The position numbers were made by a program, and so were the translations under genes. Below the pieces are notes generated by a model. The model saw only the letters and a program-made list of their open reading frames with translations. It was not told the DNA's origin and searched no databases. Source: Nitrospirales bacterium (GTDB taxonomy: Bacteria; Nitrospirota; Nitrospiria; Nitrospirales; UBA8639). From it: a DNA stretch of 64,000 bases. The stretch spans positions 1 through 64,000 of the forward strand of contig BQIV01000020.1 in NCBI GenBank assembly GCA_021604005.1, written 5' to 3'. Of the stretch, positions 43,843 to 53,636 are shown one piece after another (the stretch's first letter is position 1; each line of letters opens with the position of its first letter).

Positions 43843-44919
43843 TTATTGAACCGGGAGAATGCGAAAACGCTCGTCCTCACGTAATCCATCTTGCACTTCA
43901 ACGACTAATCCATCCGAAAGCCCGAGCGTCAGCACACGATCTTCAAATTGTTCAGGGTGAATTTCGACAGGCACAAAAGGCCGGCCGGCCTTAAACAACA
44001 GATTTCGTTCAGAAATAGCCAACACCTGCTCACGACGATCTACGATAATATGGGCCACTGCACTATAGCCCGCCCTGACAAACCGATCGGCCTTCAATGT
44101 CACGCTACTGCGTACCTCGAATGTTGTCCGCCCATCCTTGACCAACGCCTTGGGCGAAAGAAACTCAATGACTCCCGTAAACGTCGTATCAGGAAACGCT
44201 CCCACAATCAACGTGGTAGGCATCCCTCTCTCAAGCCTCCCTGCATCGGGTTCATCCACTTGTCCTTTAAAAATCAAATCGGACATATCGGCAATTGTGA
44301 CAATACTGGTACCAACGTTAAACTCATTCGACTCGATCACAAATGCCCCCACTTCGACTGTCCGTTCCAGGACCAACCCGCTCACGGTCGCCCGAATTTC
44401 CGATGCACTCTGATCGAGTTCCGTCGAGGCTCCGGACCGAACAATTTCCACATTCCGTTGCGCGGCCGCGAAATTCTGTTTGGCCAGTTGCCATTCCATG
44501 TGCGCTTCTTCATATTCCACACGTGGGAGATAGCGTTTCTTATAGAGCTGCTTGGTCCGCGTCAACTCGCGCTGTTGGTGCTTCAACCGAATTTGTGCCT
44601 CCCGCAACTTGGATTGGGCGGCACTCACATCAATAGGGTCGGGATAGGGTTGAATCAACGCCAAAAGATCGTTCTGCTTTACGGCGTCACCGGGAAGCAC
44701 ATAAACCTCTTTGATCACGCCCGAAATATGGGGTTTGATCACGACTTGCTGACGTGGCGTGATGGTCCCATTTGCCACGATCGAGCGTTCGATATCGGCA
44801 CGAAACGGCATAGCCATCTGGTATTCATCTGCCGTACTCACGGATCGTGTATAGAGAAAATAGCCGGATACCGCCGAGAATACGAGAATCGAGACAACCA
44901 GCAACAGCATGCGCATCAT
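43843..44919 (-). CDS. MacA-like periplasmic adaptor protein
   Basis: A membrane-fusion (HlyD/RND-type) protein of 358 residues with an N-terminal anchor (LLLVVSILVFSAVSGYFLY). The lipoyl-like domain is VVIKPHISGVIKEVYVLPGD, followed by a coiled-coil hairpin (about residues 95-160, ending EIRATVSGLVLERTVEVGAF) and beta-barrel segments. Such adaptors link an inner-membrane ABC pump to an outer-membrane channel. It lies 75 bp after an FtsX-like permease gene; neither an ATPase nor a TolC-like gene is adjacent. Confidence 0.88.
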   Translation of the reverse strand: MMRMLLLVVSILVFSAVSGYFLYTRSVSTADEYQMAMPFRADIERSIVANGTITPRQQVVIKPHISGVIKEVYVLPGDAVKQNDLLALIQPYPDPIDVSAAQSKLREAQIRLKHQQRELTRTKQLYKKRYLPRVEYEEAHMEWQLAKQNFAAAQRNVEIVRSGASTELDQSASEIRATVSGLVLERTVEVGAFVIESNEFNVGTSIVTIADMSDLIFKGQVDEPDAGRLERGMPTTLIVGAFPDTTFTGVIEFLSPKALVKDGRTTFEVRSSVTLKADRFVRAGYSAVAHIIVDRREQVLAISERNLLFKAGRPFVPVEIHPEQFEDRVLTLGLSDGLVVEVQDGLREDERFRILPVQ

Positions 44920-44994
44920 CGCTTCACCTCACGGGCCGGCATCCCACCACGTTTCAAGGCAACGCCACCGGCCACATGGCTTGGTCCAATTCGC

Positions 44995-46251
44995 TTATTC
45001 ATGCCGCAGCGCCTCCACGATATTAATCCGTGCCGCCTGTTGAGCCGGAATATACCCGGCCACAATGCCTCCGATGATCAACACGGTCAAGGCCCAGAGC
45101 GCTACTCCGATATCGACCTCCGGCTCTCGAAAATATTCCATCTCAAAGCCGATCACCCGAATGAGTTCTACCCCGCTAACCCCAGCGAGCAGCCCCAAAT
45201 ACCCTGATACGATTGTCAACACTAACGACTCCGACAGGATCATCGTGAGAATTTTCGGAGGCGTCGCGCCAATGGTCTTCCGAATACCAATCTCCCGCGT
45301 CCGTTCTTTGACGGCAATGAACATGACATTGGTCACACCGATCAAGCCGGCGCACAGCGTGCCAAGTCCCACGATGCCGACAAACAGGTGAATGCCTCCA
45401 AACAGTGCTTGAAACTTCAGATACTCGTCAAGGGAATTCCAGATACCGACCGCCGCATAATCAGTCGGCGCAAATCGGTGGCGCTTCGCCAATAAGGTTC
45501 GAACATGGCTCTCAAAATCAACAGAATGATATCCGTCCTTGACGGTAAATATCATAAACGTCACTTCGGGATTAGGATTGAACGAACGCAGGTACGCGGT
45601 ATACGGAATATAAATCCGACGCAACTCACCTTCTCCCCCTACATCAGTAAAGACACCAACGACTAAATAATTGGTACCCTCGATGGTAATGCGTTGCCCA
45701 ACCGGATCCTCGTCCTCGTTGAACAGCAACTGGGCCACGCGTGAACCAATCACGGCAATGCGCCGACCTTCGGCGGTATCCAGTTCATTCATCAGCCGGC
45801 CCGACAGTAGTTGCGTCCGTTCGACCACATGATACCCAGGTGCAATCGCAAGGATTGGAAAAGAACCGCTCTGCCGCTCAAACGTCACAGGCTCTTTTGT
45901 CTTGAGTTCAATGCGAGGCGTGATATTTTCAATGCCGGGAATACCGGACTGCAGCAAGTCGAGGTCTTGAATGTTCAAGGTAATCGGTCGTCCAGGTAGC
46001 AAGCCGTCAAATGGAACCGACGTTTTCCCGCTCTCAACCCACACGCTGTTCAAGGCATCATCTTTGAAAATTTGAAGCATCCCCCGCTCCAACCCCGTTC
46101 CAATGCCAAGCAACAGCACCACCATAAAAATGCCCCAAAAGACACCAAACGCCGTCAGGAATGCACGGAGCTTGTGCCGACGCACACTTAAGAAAATGTC
46201 TTCCCAATGGTCCAAGACGCTCATGAGGGACAATCCATTCGCCTCGATCAA
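44995..46251 (-). CDS. MacB-like FtsX-family permease
   Basis: The 418-residue protein has the MacB permease layout: one N-terminal helix (LTAFGVFWGIFMVVLLLGIG), a large periplasmic domain (about residues 55-280, with IAVIGSRVAQLLF and DPVGQRITIEGTNYLVVGVF) and three C-terminal helices with VMFIAVKERTREIGIRKTIG ATPase-contact text. It lacks the N-terminal ATPase domain of MacB, so a separate ATPase is required; the LolD-like one at 30.4-31.2 kb is a candidate. The adaptor gene follows. Confidence 0.9.
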   Translation of the reverse strand: MIEANGLSLMSVLDHWEDIFLSVRRHKLRAFLTAFGVFWGIFMVVLLLGIGTGLERGMLQIFKDDALNSVWVESGKTSVPFDGLLPGRPITLNIQDLDLLQSGIPGIENITPRIELKTKEPVTFERQSGSFPILAIAPGYHVVERTQLLSGRLMNELDTAEGRRIAVIGSRVAQLLFNEDEDPVGQRITIEGTNYLVVGVFTDVGGEGELRRIYIPYTAYLRSFNPNPEVTFMIFTVKDGYHSVDFESHVRTLLAKRHRFAPTDYAAVGIWNSLDEYLKFQALFGGIHLFVGIVGLGTLCAGLIGVTNVMFIAVKERTREIGIRKTIGATPPKILTMILSESLVLTIVSGYLGLLAGVSGVELIRVIGFEMEYFREPEVDIGVALWALTVLIIGGIVAGYIPAQQAARINIVEALRHE

Positions 46252-46440
46252 TCCACAACATGGTCAGGAGAACATGTCATGGGAATGACGCACCCATGAA
46301 ATCAGACAGCCACCGGTTACCAGAAAACCATGACGGTGCCAGCAGGGCCACAACACATCGCTGGGACCACATCTTGCGCGGAAAGCTAGCACGATTACCT
46401 ATGGCAGGCACATAAAGGGAAAGGAACAGGCAAGCAGACG

Positions 46441-48255
46441 TCACACCGACAAGTGTCCTTTGTCGAATCCGGCAAACGCCACATCCAACTCCGGGAGATA
46501 GTCCTGATAGGTTTTCCAGCGATCGACCGACCGCGTGTAGATGGGTTGCCGCACTTGCCACCGGCTCGGCGTCTGCACGGCACGATCCACACGATGAAAA
46601 TCTAAGCATCGATCATCCCAGCGTACGTCGAGAAAATCAATCAGGCGTCGCGCCTGTCCGGCAAGATCAGCCACCGTTTCTTCGTACTGAAAATCCAAAA
46701 TCGAAAGTGGAAGCGCCGCCTGCCAATGCGTCATGAGCCGACGGGACTCCATGGTAAAATAGGCCAGATCCGAAAAGTCCGTCGAATACCGTTGATCGGG
46801 ATTGAAGTTTTCCAACCAAATCGACAGCGCATTATCACGAACCCCGCGATGACAGTACACCACGCGAGCATTGGGAAACAGCACGGCGGCAAAGGCGAGC
46901 TGAAAAAAGTTCAATGGCTGCTTATCACTGATACGCAAGCGACCCCTAGGCGCCCCCTGTCGCAACGCATCCAAATACCGATAGGCATGTTCCCGGCTCT
47001 GCATTTCCGTCAGTCGGAGGGCCGATTGCCACGGGGCATCCCCGTCTTCATGCAACGCGCAGCCCGCCAGCCGTGCAAGGTCCGGCAACTCCCCGGCACC
47101 ATGCATCTGCGGGTGGGCGGATAAAATCTGCTCGGTCAAGGTCGTCCCCGAACGCGGGAGCCCCACGATGAACACGGGTTGATCGGTTCCTACCCCATAG
47201 TGCTGCCGTACCTCAAAGAACTCCTTGGTATACGTCTGGATGACGTGATCCACCCGCGTGGTCAAGGCCTCACGAGCCAAAGGCCCCGCTTTCGCCCGCC
47301 GGGCCGCATTGGCCAAACTCCCGGCCTCGGCCGCTAACCGATACTGACGGCGGCGATCGTGATACTTCGCAAGACCATAACCCAACAACGCGCGGGCTTC
47401 CTCGGGCGTCTGATCGTGCCCAAGCGCCTTGTGCGCATGCACCAACCACATGCCGCTCTCCGTGTCTCCTTTCACTAACCCCAGGTAGTGACCTAGGGCC
47501 AACGCATTACCCGGATACCGCCGCAACACGTTCAGATAACACCCGAGCGCCGCCTCGGCTTGCCCAAGATCTTCCAACGTCCGGCCCAAGCCGAACCAAC
47601 TGGAAATATCATCCGGATCTAACCCCAACGACTGCCGAAAGAGCGACTCGGCTTGCATGACCTTTCCCTGTTGCGACAATTCTTGCGCCAAACGACTTCG
47701 CGCGCGAGCCATCGAGGGATCATGCACCGCCGCCCACCGAAAACACTGAATGGCATCTTCGAGTTGCTCAGCCTCAACCAACAAGTTTCCAAGCGTGAGA
47801 TACGTTTCCGCACGGGTCACATCGATTTGGAGCGCTCGCTTGAGTGCATCAAACGCGCCTTCCCGGTCACCTATTTGCTTGCGTGCCGTTCCAAGGTTAT
47901 GCCACCCATCTGCATACTGCGCATCGAGGTCGACCGCGCGGGTGAAGGCGTAAATCGCATGAGACCATTCGCACAGACGCACGTGCACCCGCCCCAAATC
48001 AGACCACGTTCTCGGGTCCTGCGGCGCGAGGTCCGTTGACCGTTTGGCCGATTCCAGCGCCGACTCCCGCTCACCCAGTAGTGAATGGATTTGGCCAAGA
48101 TAGCGATGGGCATCGGGATCATTGGCATTCGCATGAAGTTGCTCACGACACAACTGCCGGGCAGCAGACCAATTCCGCTCTTCAAGCGCTTGTTGAACGT
48201 GTCGTAATAATGGAGATTGAGGGCTCTCTGGTTTGGTGGCAGTAGACATCGTCAT
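46441..48255 (-). CDS. TPR-repeat sulfotransferase
   Basis: The N-terminal half (about residues 15-260) is a run of TPR repeats, for example ETYLTLGNLLVEAEQLEDAI and SWFGLGRTLEDLGQAEAALG. The C-terminal half is a sulfotransferase: FIVGLPRSGTTLTEQILSAH is the 5'-phosphosulfate loop for PAPS, and VVYCHRGVRDNALSIWLENF is the 3'-phosphate region. Such enzymes transfer sulfate from PAPS to an acceptor, often a protein Tyr or glycan. The acceptor is not visible, and no sulfotransferase partners are nearby. Confidence 0.9.
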   Translation of the reverse strand: MTMSTATKPESPQSPLLRHVQQALEERNWSAARQLCREQLHANANDPDAHRYLGQIHSLLGERESALESAKRSTDLAPQDPRTWSDLGRVHVRLCEWSHAIYAFTRAVDLDAQYADGWHNLGTARKQIGDREGAFDALKRALQIDVTRAETYLTLGNLLVEAEQLEDAIQCFRWAAVHDPSMARARSRLAQELSQQGKVMQAESLFRQSLGLDPDDISSWFGLGRTLEDLGQAEAALGCYLNVLRRYPGNALALGHYLGLVKGDTESGMWLVHAHKALGHDQTPEEARALLGYGLAKYHDRRRQYRLAAEAGSLANAARRAKAGPLAREALTTRVDHVIQTYTKEFFEVRQHYGVGTDQPVFIVGLPRSGTTLTEQILSAHPQMHGAGELPDLARLAGCALHEDGDAPWQSALRLTEMQSREHAYRYLDALRQGAPRGRLRISDKQPLNFFQLAFAAVLFPNARVVYCHRGVRDNALSIWLENFNPDQRYSTDFSDLAYFTMESRRLMTHWQAALPLSILDFQYEETVADLAGQARRLIDFLDVRWDDRCLDFHRVDRAVQTPSRWQVRQPIYTRSVDRWKTYQDYLPELDVAFAGFDKGHLSV

Positions 48256-48851
48256 GGATCGTACATAGCCTTTGACAGCATAGGATGATGGAAGAATTCA
48301 GAATAATTGATACACTCAGAGCGCAAAGGTCCTTCGCCCTCCTACGTAATAAGACGATTTCAGACACAATATCCTTACCTTTCAAGCAAGTTTTTTACAA
48401 ATTCAAGAAATTTCCAACCCTAAAAGCACAACTCATGCTATCCTGTGCCTTTTTAGGCAAGCAGCATGGGTAGGTAGGAGTTTACCTCGATATTCATGAC
48501 AAGCCTGGGCAGGGTATCGAGCGGAGGCGATTCGTTCGAAGAGGTTATTGTTCATATCGCTCAAGGTGATGTCTGGAAAATTGCTGACCACCCAGATCAA
48601 AAGACCTCTCCTGGGCAAAAAATCCATTTCGTTTTCATCCAACCCTTACGAAAGATTCGGTAGTCTAAAATTCACCTCACCATACAGTCTTAAATCATGT
48701 CTGACCCTAAATATAACAATTTCAAATTAGCGCAAAGGTTTAACCTCCATGCCCTATAAGACTGTAAAACGGGCATAGTTGACATGACCATTTTAAATGA
48801 CTATAATTTCTTTTAAAGAAAAACCAGGGCCGAAGGAAGGAGCATAGCCTC
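48256..48851. other. Gene-poor gap before a phd/vapC pair
   Basis: About 600 bp without a supported gene. A plus-strand frame 48496-48663 (55 codons) looks mildly protein-like but has no family resemblance. AGTCTTAAATCATGTCTGACCC at 48686-48707 recurs with three mismatches at 49495-49516, on the other side of the next module. A promoter lies at 48779-48807. Confidence 0.45.
48779..48807 (+). promoter_or_regulatory. Consensus sigma-70 promoter of the phd/vapC pair
   Basis: TTGACA (48779-48784) and TATAAT (48802-48807) both match consensus exactly with a 17-bp spacer. The site lies about 45 bp before the antitoxin ATG. Such a strong promoter implies repression by the antitoxin-toxin complex. 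Confidence 0.75.
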
Positions 48852-49079
48852 ATGAAAACCATGGCCGTAACAGCTTTCAAGGCTCATGCATTGCAGGTAC
48901 TAGGAGAAGTAGCCGAAACCCGAGAGTCTGTCTTGGTCACAAAACGTGGCAAACCTCTGGCTGAAATTGTACCCTTTGCAGAAAAACAATCGATACCAGG
49001 AAAACTTGCCAAGACCCTCGTCTTTGAAGATGATATTGTGTCACCTCTTGGCGGAGAGAATTGGAATGCTTGCCGGTGA
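48852..49079 (+). CDS. Phd/YefM-family antitoxin
   Basis: The 75-residue protein starts MKTMAVTAFKAHALQVLGEV and continues TRESVLVTKRGKPLAEIVPF, the Phd/YefM DNA-binding fold. The acidic tail (VFEDDIVSPLGGENWNACR) is the likely toxin-binding part; DIVSPLG is typical of antitoxins paired with this PIN group. GGAAGGAG precedes the ATG. The stop overlaps the toxin start by 4 bp (GTGA). The module is flanked by 22-bp direct repeats (48686-48707 and 49495-49516). Confidence 0.9.
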   Translation: MKTMAVTAFKAHALQVLGEVAETRESVLVTKRGKPLAEIVPFAEKQSIPGKLAKTLVFEDDIVSPLGGENWNACR

Positions 49080-49474
49080 AGTATCTCCTCGATACCCATG
49101 TCTGGGTCTGGTGGCACATGCAGCCGCAAAAGCTTTCCAAGCGAATACGCACAATTCTCTTAGACCCACAGCAATACGATGAATTGCTCCTGTCAGCCAT
49201 CTCTCCTTGGGAATTCAGCAAGCTGTTAGAAAAGAAACGAATTGGGATTTCCTGCAATCCGGAAGAATGGATTCGAGAAGCGCTTGCAATGCCAAAGTTA
49301 CGACTAATTCACATAACACCAACTATCAGCTACCGATCAACAACACTTCCGCAACCATTTCATGACGATCCAGCTGATCAGATTATTGTTGCCAGCGCGA
49401 GGGAAGAAAATGCAACAGTGATAACCAAGGATAGCCTCATTCGAGGCTACCACCATGTACGCACACTTTGGTAA
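49076..49474 (+). CDS. PIN-domain toxin of the Phd-linked group
   Basis: A PIN protein starting at a GTG, VKYLLDTHVWVWWHMQPQKL, with Asp6 in LLDTH and Glu in SAISPWEFSKLLEKKRIGI. Acidic residues occur again in PFHDDPADQIIVASAREENA and VITKDSLIRGY. The 4-bp overlap with the antitoxin favours GTG at 49076 over an upstream TTG at 49061. It is a probable ribonuclease toxin. Confidence 0.9.
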   Translation: MKYLLDTHVWVWWHMQPQKLSKRIRTILLDPQQYDELLLSAISPWEFSKLLEKKRIGISCNPEEWIREALAMPKLRLIHITPTISYRSTTLPQPFHDDPADQIIVASAREENATVITKDSLIRGYHHVRTLW

Positions 49475-49494
49475 ACCATGAAGTTTCTTAAATA

Positions 49495-49628
49495 AGTCTT
49501 AACCCATGCCTGACCCGATTGGCCGTTTCCCATCTTCCGTCTCTCGTTTCCCGAATAACGCTTTCCGTCTTCGCATCGCCCCCATTTTGTAATTTACACT
49601 TTTCACTTTGCATATCCGTCTCCCCTCT
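49495..49628. repeat. Direct-repeat copy and low-complexity tract
   Basis: AGTCTTAACCCATGCCTGACCC (49495-49516) is the right-hand copy of the 22-bp repeat at 48686-48707. From 49527 a pyrimidine-rich tract with CGTTTCCCGAATAACGC and CCCCCATTTTG resembles the tract next to the first receptor gene at 34.74-34.87 kb. Confidence 0.6.
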
Positions 49629-52337
49629 TCAATCCACCCACGGTGGAGTCCATTCCAGAGTGGGATCAAATTTAAGGCGCAGGGTCCCGAAAACGCTCAC
49701 CGGCGCGCCAAATTGGTTAAACGAGCCCAAATTCCCTGGACCTTCTATATACGTCGCATCCAATAGATTGCGGACATTAATCGTGAAATCATAGGCTTTT
49801 TGAGGTGGGCGGTAGTATACGACCGCATCGACACGCTCGTACGCTTCGGTCGAAAACCGGTTAGGGACCTCTAACTCTACTCCGCTCTGAAAAAATACCC
49901 CGCCGCCGAAGCCCAAACCTTGGAGTGGCCCCGATTGCATTTCATACGTCGCGAAAACGCGCCCAACATAAGAGCGTGGAACAAACCTTGGAGTATTCCC
50001 TTCAAAACCCGCACGATTGTCTTTCGTAATTTCAGCGTCCAAATATGAAACATTGGCCGTCACGTTCAGTCCTGGCCATAGTTCGCCATTGACGTCAAAT
50101 TCCATTCCCTGATGCCGCTGCTCCCCCATGGCGATGAAAAACCGCGTATCAGTTGGATCCGTCGTCGCCACATTTTGGCGGTACGTTCGAAATACCGCAG
50201 CCGTCAATCGCAGCCGTCCATCAAAAAGGCCCAGCTTCGCTCCAACTTCATAGTTCTCACCAGTTTCTGGCGGTACGAGAGAACCATCTCGAGTAATGGC
50301 CAAAAGATTTACCTGAAACGACTGCGCATAGCCCGCATACACATTCAACCCTGGAAATAGTTCGTAGATGGCCCCCACTCGTCCAGTCAGTTCAGACTGA
50401 TCGTCTCTCGACTTTGTAGAGGTTAGCCTATTTGTGACTTTCGGATCTGCCCAATCCTGTCTGAGTGCGCCAACCATCGTCAATTTTGAAATGGGACGCA
50501 CCACAACTTGGCCAAAAACCCCAGTTTGCATCAGGTCTACTGTCTGGTTAGTAAAAGCATTGGCCACAAGGATATCATTAGACGGGATCTGAAAATTGTT
50601 CGCCGGATTAAAAATATTATCGGTACCGAGAAAAGCATACCCGTTTGGGATGTCTTGACTTTGTTCGCGATGATCCACTCCCACCAACACTTCATGCTGC
50701 TGGCCCAATCCTTCAAATTGTTTCTTCACAAAAATCTCACCGGCATACGTTTCAGTATCCACGTCTCGAAGTGATGAATATATCGCTGATGTACCATCGG
50801 GTGGTAATGTACCCCCTCCATAGATATAGCCATAAAGCGTCTTATCAAGTAAGTCTGCACGGGAATACTTTCCCTTCATCGACAAAGTTAAATTGTTGAC
50901 AAATTCATGATTGTAATGCACCTCATAGTTTTGTCCTCGAAAGGTTGTTTTAGCTCCACTATCGGTCCCACCTCCAAAATTACGGGTGCGGGAAATATCG
51001 GGAACTTTGCCATTGGTCAACAATGGAAACCCAGGGTAGCTAGAGCCGTCAAACTGTTGATAGTGGCCTGTGAGCAACAAGGTGCCGGCACCATCAAACA
51101 GATCAATCTCTATCGACGGCGCAACGGTATATTGCCGGACATCCACTTCATCAACAAAATTTCCGCCTTCTTCCACGGCGAAGACCACTCGTCCTCGAAC
51201 GTTTGAGGAAATCGGCAATACGCCATTGGCATCAACTACCCCACGATACAATCCATACGATCCAGCCTGAAATTCAGAGGTAGCAAAATTTTCGTCTTGT
51301 GGCGTCTTGGTAACACGATTCACCACGCCACCTGGGCTTGAGGCGCCACCCGCAATCGAAGCCGGCCCCTTGATAATTTCATAGCGCTCGACGAGGGCCA
51401 CTTCCGGAGCGAAGGCACTGTCTATTGGTAGTCCATTCTGCCTGATAGCACCAAAAGAACCCGTAAAGGAACCAACTTCAAAACCACGGAGATTAAATCC
51501 CTCCCCTCGTCCTAAACGGGTATTGCTCCGTGACACTCCACTGACATGTTCGAACGCATCTTGCTGCCTTAACGAGAACGTGTCTTTCATCACATCTCTC
51601 GTAACTACACCAATGGAAGTCGGGGTTTCGTTAATGGGCAAGGCAGTGCGTGTGCTACCAGTTGTTTCGTCCGCCTTGTAGCCATCGACAGGAGGCAGGA
51701 ACACTTTAGAGCGTGTAATGGTATCTGTCACTTCCACGGGCTGCACTTCGACGACGGGGATATCCGATCCTGAAGAGGTTCCCGCCGCTGCTCCGACGAC
51801 TCCTGCTGCACCAACATCTTCCTGTGCAATAAGGGTGACGGTGTTGGCATCCGAGAAACGATAGGTGACACCTGTGCCTGCCAACAAGTGTAGTAAGGCT
51901 TCCTGTTTCGAGTACGTACCATGAAGGCCTTTCGTGTGCCGTCCAGCAACAAGGTCCGACGGGTAGAGAAGCTGCCAGTCGACGAGACGCGCATAAGCCT
52001 TTAACGCCGTTGAAAGATTTGCTTCGGGAATCTCGAATGATGGTGTTGATGCACTTGGTCGGTCTTGTTCGGCCACAAGCCGTCCCGCTCAAGAATGAGG
52101 ATCAGCCGCCACATCCCTGCCAGACATCGGTCCTGTCTCTCGCCAGTCCTGCGCCAACGCTGGATGATAGGCCCCCAAGGCCACGGAGGACAGGCCGACG
52201 AGAAATCTTCACAGGAGATTCTGCCGGTGAGATCCTTTGACGGTATCCGCCGTCGAACAAACGACGTGATTGAGACGATCGCGCATTGCCTGACGGCGGT
52301 GTGTTCGCCTCAGTTGTTTGACTTTTTTCTGACGCAT
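49629..52337 (-). pseudogene. Second TonB-dependent receptor gene, interrupted by two TGA codons
   Basis: From a GGAAGGA-led ATG at 52337 one frame runs through a basic leader, TGA at 52209-52211, a signal-like FLVGLSSVALGAYHPALAQD, TGA at 52089-52091, and then an intact 815-residue receptor with STN domain (FEIPEANLSTALKAYARLVD), TonB-box-like IPVVEVQPVEVTDT, plug (YEIIKGPASIAGGASSPGGV) and barrel to 49629. The first TGA aligns with a Trp of the paralogue at 34.87 kb. Other genes here use TGA as stop, so recoding is unlikely. Translation restart at GTG 52076 would give a receptor without a signal peptide, which could not reach the outer membrane. Confidence 0.78.
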
Positions 52338-52586
52338 TCGATGAATCCTTCCATACATCCCCCACCCCGGTTACGGCAGGGAACGGGGTGCTCAATAAGG
52401 ATCGGGAATCGGTGTTCTCTGCCCTCTTTGACATACACAATGAATGAATATGACTGTGAACGATGTTGCCTCGTCATGAACTATGACGAGTTCATACGTC
52501 AAAAGGGGACGTGGATTTTTAAAAAAATTTTTGATGGGTAGATTTTGGGGACGTGCAGAACACGCGAGGAATCTGGGAGAGCACGT

Positions 52587-53636
52587 TTAGTTGACGCGTT
52601 CCCCATCGACGTGCCGTTTCAACACGATCACCTGCGGGGCGAGATGACGGGTATGAATATCTAGGGTGTTTTCTAATGCGTGCAAGAAACTGTCGAATTG
52701 ATCGATCTGGAATTTTCCGCTGATGGGAATGGTGCCGAGACTCGGGTCGTGCGACCGGATTTCTCCAGGCCGGTACCGTGCCCATTCTGCGAGCACTTCT
52801 TTGAGCGGTTTGGCGTCAAAATAGAGCATGGCATCGGTCCAAGCCGTGATCATGGCTCGATCGAAGGCTTGCACCGAAGAGAGATGGCCTGAGGCTTCAT
52901 ACCACACGTGATCACCTTCTTTGAGCATGTGCGAATGGTTCGTAGAACGGGCGCTCACCGCATTGGTCACCTCGACTTTGACGAGGCCTTCAAGTACTGA
53001 AACCTGCACGGTCTCCGAAGTGTGCCGAACGAGAAACTGCGTCCCGATATCGTGAATGATGCCGTTGGCGGCATGCACATCGAAGGGACGCTGCGCATCA
53101 TGTGTCACCGTGAATAGGGCCTCTCCTCGTTGCAAGGTCACCCGTCGCGCCTCCCCGGACATACGCACGAACACCTGCGAATCCGTATTCATCAGCATGG
53201 TTGAGCCATCTGAGAGATTAACCGTTCGTTGCTCCCCTTTAGCCGTGCGAAACGATTCTTCTAGCACCGGCGAGTCCGGCCACCACCAGATCCCCAATAG
53301 CAACACCACTAGGAACGGGGCAGCCACCGCCGACAGATGACCCAGCTTTTGCGTCATAGTCTCTGAACGAGCAAAGGCCTGTGTCGTGGAGTTCGAGCGC
53401 TTGAGGCTCTTCGATGAATAACTGGGTTCCGTGAGAAGCGGCTCAACTTGATCGAAGTCTTCCCACATCGCGGCAACCTGTTCATATTCCTCACGATGAA
53501 CAAGATGCTCGTGTAACCAGGATTCATGGCGTTCAAGATCACGAGCCGAGACTTCGCCAGATTGCAAACGAAGAAACCAGTCGATGGCTTGATCCCGTGG
53601 GGACCGGGGTTCCATTGATTCCTGATCGTCATTCAT
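52587..53636 (-). CDS. fecR: FecR-family anti-sigma/transducer protein (second)
   Basis: A 349-residue FecR. The cytoplasmic segment is QAIDWFLRLQSGEVSARDLE and WLHEHLVHREEYEQVAAMWE. One helix follows (LSAVAAPFLVVLLLGIWWW), then the FecR domain (FRTAKGEQRTVNLSDGSTML, NGIIHDIGTQFLVRHTSETV) and the C-terminal domain (LKEVLAEWARYRPGEIRSHD). It is clearly paralogous to the FecR at 37.9-39.0 kb. The interrupted receptor gene is about 250 bp downstream. If that receptor is lost, this FecR has no matching outer-membrane input here. Confidence 0.93.
   Translation of the reverse strand: MNDDQESMEPRSPRDQAIDWFLRLQSGEVSARDLERHESWLHEHLVHREEYEQVAAMWEDFDQVEPLLTEPSYSSKSLKRSNSTTQAFARSETMTQKLGHLSAVAAPFLVVLLLGIWWWPDSPVLEESFRTAKGEQRTVNLSDGSTMLMNTDSQVFVRMSGEARRVTLQRGEALFTVTHDAQRPFDVHAANGIIHDIGTQFLVRHTSETVQVSVLEGLVKVEVTNAVSARSTNHSHMLKEGDHVWYEASGHLSSVQAFDRAMITAWTDAMLYFDAKPLKEVLAEWARYRPGEIRSHDPSLGTIPISGKFQIDQFDSFLHALENTLDIHTRHLAPQVIVLKRHVDGERVN

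Noticed and set aside
48496-48663. Possible 55-codon gene before the phd/PIN pair
   Set aside because: It is mildly protein-like but has no family resemblance and no clear ribosome-binding site.
49629-52337. Reassignment of UGA to tryptophan in this organism
   Set aside because: Many genes here end in TGA, including the overlapping toxin-antitoxin pairs, so UGA is a stop codon; two nonsense changes are simpler.
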